NCBI GenBank assembly: GCA_015057435.1 | Contig: SVEJ01000018.1 | Coordinates: forward strand, 1-55,841 | DNA: 55,841 nt | Direction: 5' to 3' | From: Lachnospiraceae bacterium | Lineage (GTDB): Bacteria; Bacillota; Clostridia; Lachnospirales; Lachnospiraceae | In this document: positions 51,693 through 55,841 of the stretch, piece after piece | How the letters are laid out: every line of letters starts with the position of its first letter | Numbering within the stretch: position 1 is the first letter of the stretch | Translations under genes and position numbers: made by a program | The notes under the pieces: generated by a model | Seen by the model: the letters and a program-made list of their open reading frames with translations, nothing else | Databases searched by the model: none | Told to the model about the DNA's origin: nothing

Positions 51693-52178
51693 TCACCTGT
51701 TTTCTATCTTCAATTCTTTGCATATCCACTCTTCATTTAAAACACGATAGGTTTCCATTTCATCAAGAACCACATCCTCAAAACCCACTGCTTTGTAACA
51801 ATGATATGCCGAAGCATTATTTTCAAAAACGCCCAACGATACTTTTTTTGCACCATATATTTCAAAAGCATATTGTAACCCTAATCGAAGCATTGCTTTT
51901 CCATATCCTTTGCCACGCTCATTTGGATCGACAATTACAAATCCCATACGCAACTCATCCATATTGTCATTCGGATTTCTATATGTAAAAAATCCTAAAA
52001 CACCATTTTCATCAAATGCTGTAAATGGCATTAAATTCTCAACAAAACTAAATTCATTATCGGTAATAGGAAACTCACCCATTACACCCGCCGTCCATTG
52101 ATAAAATGCTCTTTCATCCTGACACCATGACAAAATTGTATTCGCATCTGTAGACTTGTATGGTCTAATTCTAATCAT
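51693..52178 (-). CDS. GNAT-family N-acetyltransferase
   Basis: 161 residues from the ATG at 52178, with GGAG about 7 bases upstream. The acetyl-CoA site is in motif A: LRMGFVIVDPNERGKGYGKAML, where the R-G-K-G-Y-G loop (Q/R-x-x-G-x-G/A) binds the pyrophosphate, and motif B follows in ASAYHCYKAVGFEDV. RimJ/RimL-like size. Substrate is unknown. It follows another GNAT gene by 42 bases on the same strand. Confidence 0.9.
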   Translation of the reverse strand: MIRIRPYKSTDANTILSWCQDERAFYQWTAGVMGEFPITDNEFSFVENLMPFTAFDENGVLGFFTYRNPNDNMDELRMGFVIVDPNERGKGYGKAMLRLGLQYAFEIYGAKKVSLGVFENNASAYHCYKAVGFEDVVLDEMETYRVLNEEWICKELKIENR

Positions 52179-52220
52179 ATTCTTTCTCCTCATATTTCAA
52201 ACTTAACATTTATAACCTTC

Positions 52221-52994
52221 TTAATTGTCCTTCTTGATAACAGAACATTGGGACACTTTAACAAATCCAAGCTTTTCTGCCATTTTTGCAGACGCAATGT
52301 TTTTATAATGACAAGCCCACACAGGATGTTTGAATTGCTCAAACGTGTATTGTATCATTCTTTTCGCAACAATCATCCCTAAACCCTGCTGTTGATATCG
52401 AGGATTCGTTTCTATTCCAATGTCTATTTCCTCTGTACTCACCGCAGCCGAAAATGCCCAGGCCGCAACGTCATCACCACGGCATATGCAATACCCTTTT
52501 CCTTTTTTCAAAAAATCATTGACATCCTTCCAAAAAAGTGAAGGTACAATGGACCCTGAAATGTTAGTCAACAATTCATTATCTATTTCTTTCAATTCAT
52601 ATCCTGACGGCAATGAAATATCATTATTTATTGTATCTCCTTGATACTCGAACAAGTATCTTTTCTCTATGCAGACATCTTGCTTTGTCATAAAATAACT
52701 ATCTATATATTGATTCTTTGACATTAAAATAAAACGTTTCTTATGCGTTCTGTTTCTGTCCATCATAATCTCATATATATCCTCTAAAAAACTCTCATCT
52801 ATATCTCCGGAAAGATATGCAAAGCCACTTTGTGTCCAAAATAATATAGTCTTCAAATCATCAACCGACTTTGTAAAAATATCTCCTTCCTGAATTCCTT
52901 CTGCCACAGAAAGGGGGTATACACAACCACAATCATGCGTTCTTGCAATTTTAATTAAATCGGAATACTGTATTAGGTTTAGTTTATGTAACAT
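52221..52994 (-). CDS. GNAT acetyltransferase with extra N-terminal domain
   Basis: 257 residues from the ATG at 52994, with GGAGG 8 bases upstream. The N-terminal half (FTKSVDDLKTILFWTQSGFA) and the C-terminal GNAT domain (about 150-255) fit the GNAT_acetyltran (PF12746-like) family. The acetyl-CoA motif is IGIETNPRYQQQGLGMIVAK, with the QxxGLG loop, followed by ACHYKNIASAKMAEKLGFVK. Such genes are frequent in accessory clusters of Firmicutes. Substrate is unknown. It is downstream of the DUF3795 pseudogene in the same run. Confidence 0.87.
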   Translation of the reverse strand: MLHKLNLIQYSDLIKIARTHDCGCVYPLSVAEGIQEGDIFTKSVDDLKTILFWTQSGFAYLSGDIDESFLEDIYEIMMDRNRTHKKRFILMSKNQYIDSYFMTKQDVCIEKRYLFEYQGDTINNDISLPSGYELKEIDNELLTNISGSIVPSLFWKDVNDFLKKGKGYCICRGDDVAAWAFSAAVSTEEIDIGIETNPRYQQQGLGMIVAKRMIQYTFEQFKHPVWACHYKNIASAKMAEKLGFVKVSQCSVIKKDN

Positions 52995-53024
52995 AAAATG
53001 TACCTCCATCCACTTCATTCATCC

Positions 53025-53244
53025 CTACTTTCTCAAATTATTTTCCTTATCAAAAAAAGCTTTCTCTAACATGTTACTAATCTTTTCACACGGAAACTCT
53101 GCACACTGGTTGCATTTAACTACGTTATGCGCCTTTGTGCATTCTACCAAATGATATGTACAAGTTTTATGAGAGGAACATCCTTCACATCTAATTTCCT
53201 CATTAGATACAATTATCTCCACATAAGGTAATTTTTTCTTCCAT
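53025..53244 (-). pseudogene. DUF3795 gene disrupted by an internal out-of-frame deletion
   Basis: From the ATG at 53244, which has GAGG 8 bases upstream, the frame reads MEEKITLCGDNCI then stops. CGDNC is the N-terminal signature of Cys-rich DUF3795 proteins. The next frame resumes with VSNEEIRCEGCSSHKTCTYH and continues HNVVKCNQCAEFPCEKISNM, the C-terminal half of the same family, to the stop at 53025. The expected 30-35 residue middle (usually a CPRY-type segment and a Trp-rich helix) is missing, so a deletion of roughly 90-110 bases that also shifted frame is inferred. It lies between the acyltransferase and GNAT genes. Confidence 0.72.
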
Positions 53245-53292
53245 GTCACTCACCTCGCCGAGCCCGAACATCCTAATTAACCATTTCAACAA

Positions 53293-54381
53293 TCATTTAT
53301 TTGAATTATATTTTGTTCCTGTAAGATAACATAAAAATGGTATCCGAATACTTATTTCGCAACATATAAATGTTGTCAAATACGCCAAAAGCACGGTGCC
53401 TACAAACAAAACTACAGTGTTGTTTCCAACAACTCCATACAACATGTACTGAAACAAGACAACCCATATAAAATGATAAATATAAAACAGAAACGACCTT
53501 TTATTCATGTAATCTGCTACTTTACCACTAACATTCCAATACTTCTTTGCCAAACCAAGTAAAGCAATGATCATAATCCACTCGGACACATATTTGGTAA
53601 CTGTATTCATCAAAGCAAATTCTTTATCTACCCAAATAAAGAGATATGTATTTAGAATTGTTGCTACGAATCCAATACCAAACAACAGCCAACAATTCTT
53701 TTCTGCCTTATTTATATTTTTTTCATCAGCAAATACATAATAGCCAAGCATAAAGAGATACATATATTCTACAAGGCTTTTCCCACCTATAGACAGCAAC
53801 TCGCTTAATAATGGCAAAGGCAACCCCAAAAGGCAAACAAGCCAAAATGGGATTATTATTTCTGATTTCAAAACAATTCTTTTTGATAGGGTAATTACTC
53901 CTACACCTACAACAGAAATAATGAAGAGGTATAGTAAAAACCAAAATTGACCTAACGAAAATCCTCCATCCGCTCCAATCAAATCCGTATATTTTGTAAA
54001 AAATATAGCATAGTGTTCCACGAAGCCACCGTTGTAGGAATAATTAAATCGATCCGCCAAATACGTCATAATCGGCATTAAAACGATTGTTCCAAACACA
54101 AGCGGTACAAACAATCTTTTTATCCTCTCGACTAGGTATTCCTTATTGGTCCTCTTTTGCAACGCAAATTTCGTACTTACTCCTGCTAACACAAACAACA
54201 ACGGCATAAAATACGGACTGAAGAATACAATGATACTGCTAATGAATCTATTTCCTTCAAAATAAATATAATTCGGTTCGACCCATGTATTCCACGCCAT
54301 AGCTGCATGATATGGTATCAGTATCAAAAGGATTATCCATCTTAAATTGTCAATATAATGCTTTCGCATACTCAAATTCAT
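53293..54381 (-). CDS. acyltransferase 3 family membrane protein (OpgC-like)
   Basis: 362 residues with about ten TM helices. RKHYIDNLRWIILLILIPYH holds the family Arg and His near the N-terminus. LPLLFVLAGVSTKFALQKRT and RLFVPLVFGTIVLMPIMTYL match OpgC-like acyltransferases that modify surface glycans. The acceptor is unknown. GGAG lies 7 bases before the ATG at 54381. Its start codon overlaps the stop of a short upstream ORF (ATGA), which suggests coupling. First full-size gene after the promoter at 54521-54549. Confidence 0.88.
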   Translation of the reverse strand: MNLSMRKHYIDNLRWIILLILIPYHAAMAWNTWVEPNYIYFEGNRFISSIIVFFSPYFMPLLFVLAGVSTKFALQKRTNKEYLVERIKRLFVPLVFGTIVLMPIMTYLADRFNYSYNGGFVEHYAIFFTKYTDLIGADGGFSLGQFWFLLYLFIISVVGVGVITLSKRIVLKSEIIIPFWLVCLLGLPLPLLSELLSIGGKSLVEYMYLFMLGYYVFADEKNINKAEKNCWLLFGIGFVATILNTYLFIWVDKEFALMNTVTKYVSEWIMIIALLGLAKKYWNVSGKVADYMNKRSFLFYIYHFIWVVLFQYMLYGVVGNNTVVLFVGTVLLAYLTTFICCEISIRIPFLCYLTGTKYNSNK

Positions 54382-54467
54382 ATCTTTGCTCCATATATAC
54401 TCTCAATCATTTCCAACACTGCAGATCTTTTATCATCATCAACCATTATCCATCTTACTTCCTCCAT
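54378..54467 (-). CDS. possible 29-aa leader ORF coupled to the acyltransferase
   Basis: An ATG at 54467 opens a frame of 29 codons (MEEVRWIMVDDDKRSAVLEM, then a short tail) ending in TGA that overlaps the acyltransferase ATG by ATGA. A GGAG lies 11 bases upstream, which is far. It could be a real coupled leader peptide or the decayed start of a lost gene. No family is recognised. Confidence 0.35.
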   Translation of the reverse strand: MEEVRWIMVDDDKRSAVLEMIESIYGAKI

Positions 54468-54520
54468 GGTTTTTTAATCTCCATTTTTAATGTTTCAATA
54501 TGATAGCGCCTATGCCACAC

Positions 54521-54549
54521 ATTATACCATCTACAATATGTGACTACAA
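54521..54549 (-). promoter_or_regulatory. promoter of the acyltransferase/GNAT/XRE run
   Basis: Minus strand TTGTAG (54549-54544), exactly 17 bases, TATAAT (54526-54521), the same hexamers and spacing as at 50829-50857. Confidence 0.65.
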
Positions 54550-54559
54550 CCAACAAAAA
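54541..54559. repeat. 19-base repeat, copy 2, at a terminator-promoter junction
   Basis: TGACTACAACCAACAAAAA, identical to 50849-50867 and again linking a terminator U tract to the -35 of the next transcription unit. Confidence 0.8.
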
Positions 54560-54560
54560 G

Positions 54561-54594
54561 AAGTCCTATGCAGCATTTTCTCTGCTTAGGACCT
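54561..54594 (-). terminator. terminator of the DUF6544-like gene
   Basis: AAGTCCTATGCAG (54561-54573) pairs with CTGCTTAGGACCT (54582-54594) with one mismatch and one wobble, followed on the minus strand by CUUUUUG. Confidence 0.75.
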
Positions 54595-54628
54595 CATAAT
54601 CTATTTGATATGATACACCTTTCGTGTC

Positions 54629-55498
54629 TCATTCTTCATATAATACCTTGCTAATCAAACCATCAAAATAGACAAAATCTCCATCCGGATAGTTCCATAT
54701 CGCTTTAAACTTGGTCGGATACTTGATTCCATTTTCCGAAACAGCATATTCTTCACACACTGCAGACCAAGGGATATATTCCATCGTTCCATCCGGATTG
54801 CTCACTGCCCTGTCATTGGTGGTAAACGAAACAAATTCATACTGCTCATTAAATGTAAAAATACCGCTCACCATCTGACCTTCATATGAAATAGTTGCTT
54901 TCACTTCATAATCACTAATTTCCTCAAAAGAAATATAATCCTGTAACAAAATGGACGGAGCAAACATAACCTCTGCCAGATATGTCGCAAGACACGCTTT
55001 ATCCATATCTGCTCCGGTCTGATCAAACAAGGTTATCCCTTTCGCAATAACCCCTTTCATTCCACCCACACCATTTTGATAATAGTCATATCCTTCAAAA
55101 GGTACGCCAAACATACTGCTATCAATGAACGCCATTCGGCTTGGTTTCGCAACAAAATCATATTGGGTGTAATCAATTTTCAATGCCGGACCATTTTTCC
55201 CCTGCATAAAATCCACGTCATGATATTCCATTTTCAAATAACTCATCTGAGGTGTTCCTATGTATCCGCAAGCTTCTAGATAGCGTTGAATCGCAAGTGG
55301 TAAATGAGAAAAATCTTCCATTTCAAACAAATGCCCCTGCTGTTTTAGTTGATTATCTTCTTTTAATGCATCTATATCACGTGAAAACTCCTTTTTAACC
55401 GGTGAATACGGAATGTGAAACCATACTAAAACAACTCCAATAATAATGAACAAAACTCCAATCGCAACAAACACCTTATCAGACCTCACTTTTTTCAT
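54629..55498 (-). CDS. DUF6544-like membrane-anchored protein
   Basis: 289 residues: one N-terminal TM helix (VFVAIGVLFIIIGVVLVWFH) and an extracytoplasmic or cytoplasmic domain with LPLAIQRYLEACGYIGTPQM, the (L-P-x-x-V/I-Q-R-Y-L) signature of DUF6544-type proteins. Later MFGVPFEGYDYYQNGVGGMK, YLAEVMFAPSILL and FTTNDRAVSNPDGTMEYIPW fit the family's predicted beta-rich lipid-binding-like fold. Function unknown. GAGG lies 8-9 bases before the ATG. Terminator and shared repeat follow. Confidence 0.7.
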   Translation of the reverse strand: MKKVRSDKVFVAIGVLFIIIGVVLVWFHIPYSPVKKEFSRDIDALKEDNQLKQQGHLFEMEDFSHLPLAIQRYLEACGYIGTPQMSYLKMEYHDVDFMQGKNGPALKIDYTQYDFVAKPSRMAFIDSSMFGVPFEGYDYYQNGVGGMKGVIAKGITLFDQTGADMDKACLATYLAEVMFAPSILLQDYISFEEISDYEVKATISYEGQMVSGIFTFNEQYEFVSFTTNDRAVSNPDGTMEYIPWSAVCEEYAVSENGIKYPTKFKAIWNYPDGDFVYFDGLISKVLYEE

Positions 55499-55527
55499 AT
55501 TCTAATTCCTCTGTATAATCATTTACT

Positions 55528-55841
55528 TTATGCCTTGTATTCCTCACCCAGAAAATCATATATTGGTTGCAAATACTTCCGGTCTGTCCAGTCACATTTT
55601 TGTCCAACTGCGCCCATTAAAGCCTTCTCCCATATTTCATAAGTGGAAGGGTCTTTCTTACCAACAGCCTTTTGCAACATCTTACACAGGGTTCGATCTC
55701 CAAATGTCATTGCCTCCTCATCCCATGCGCCACGACAATAAACCAGTGGTATATCTTTCAGTTCTTCTTTGAAATGAAGACTTCGAGCCTGCTCAATGGC
55801 AGCTTCATCATAAGGAGAGGCGCCAACACAAAATACAATAA
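55528..55841 (-). CDS. flavodoxin-domain protein, 5' end beyond the window
   Basis: The frame is open from the window edge to the stop at 55528 (104 codons), so the start is outside. A Met at 55710 is internal, not the start. The visible part reads IVFCVGASPYDEAAIEQARS, then IPLVYCRGAWDEEAMTFGDR and TLCKMLQKAVGKKDPSTYEI. V-G-A-S-P-Y-D and the RGAWDEE turn fit Flavodoxin_5-type FMN-binding proteins (protoporphyrinogen oxidase HemG-like group). It would carry FMN in electron transfer. It ends 30 bases before the DUF6544-like gene and may be in the same unit. Confidence 0.72.
   Translation of the reverse strand, partial: IVFCVGASPYDEAAIEQARSLHFKEELKDIPLVYCRGAWDEEAMTFGDRTLCKMLQKAVGKKDPSTYEIWEKALMGAVGQKCDWTDRKYLQPIYDFLGEEYKA

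Noticed and set aside
55528-55710. Separate 60-residue gene starting at 55710
   Set aside because: The frame is open and recognisably flavodoxin-like up to the window edge, so the Met is internal.
1-55841. CRISPR array, tRNA, rRNA or insertion sequence
   Set aside because: No regularly spaced direct repeats, cloverleaf-like sequence or transposase motif was found by reading either strand.

Overview
The window looks like the chromosome of an anaerobic, AT-rich Gram-positive bacterium of the Lachnospiraceae type (Clostridia). This rests on strong AGGAGG ribosome binding sites, short U-tailed intrinsic terminators, HydF (FeFe-hydrogenase maturation), an AGCS amino-acid symporter, lysine-rich secreted proteins with BIG2 and other Ig-like modules, and many zinc-ribbon/TM proteins. 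Most genes are on the minus strand. I see no rRNA, tRNA, CRISPR array, transposase or phage gene. The genus is not determined.

Layout. 1-544: decayed DNA with a nitroreductase N-terminal remnant. 545-4743: MacB/FtsX-type ABC exporter operon (ATPase, CARDB-like membrane-anchored partner, permease), all three with acidic low-complexity stretches. 4847-8669: thioesterase, coiled-coil protein, Mn-type superoxide dismutase and HydF, the last two converging with no spacer. 8878-10425: membrane protein with a C39-peptidase-like domain whose catalytic Cys is Ala. 10487-17552: SulP transporter, a DesK/DesR-like two-component system with a polytopic membrane protein, and an AGCS symporter. 17681-20806: secreted Ig-like/Fn3-like protein and a DUF805 protein. 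20932-26601: one tightly overlapping operon (ECF S-component, DUF1893, SNF2 helicase, acyltransferase, MATE). 26803-28190: plus-strand zinc-ribbon membrane protein and a small membrane protein. 28289-34767: a LacI-type ligand-binding/GGDEF fusion followed by two paralogous secreted BIG2 proteins. 34829-37730: AraC regulator divergent from an M28-peptidase-like membrane protein that has lost metal ligands. 37822-39953: chromate transporter and a small membrane protein.

40050-41560 holds the most unusual locus: a stand-alone reverse transcriptase (YSDD) preceded by a structured RNA. That RNA is bounded by a 14-bp perfect, extended to 21-bp, inverted repeat and contains several hairpins and a possible pseudoknot. 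A textbook intrinsic terminator lies inside the first 20 RT codons. The layout resembles retron and DRT-type defence loci, but the RT lacks retron hallmarks and no effector gene is obvious.

41554-47386: an unrecognised 183-aa protein, a gene remnant, an ECF sigma/anti-sigma pair, and a divergent array of three paralogous zinc-ribbon/TM proteins, two of them with leucine-rich-like ectodomains. 47449-50790: a large secreted protein with three CUB-like repeats and BspA-type LRRs. 50946-54467: an operon-like run of a small leader ORF, acyltransferase, a DUF3795 pseudogene, two GNAT acetyltransferases and an XRE regulator. The right edge has a DUF6544-like protein and the 3' part of a flavodoxin-domain gene cut by the window.

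Limits: all calls come from reading the sequence by eye. Family names rest on recognised motifs, RNA folds were not computed, and no homology search was run.
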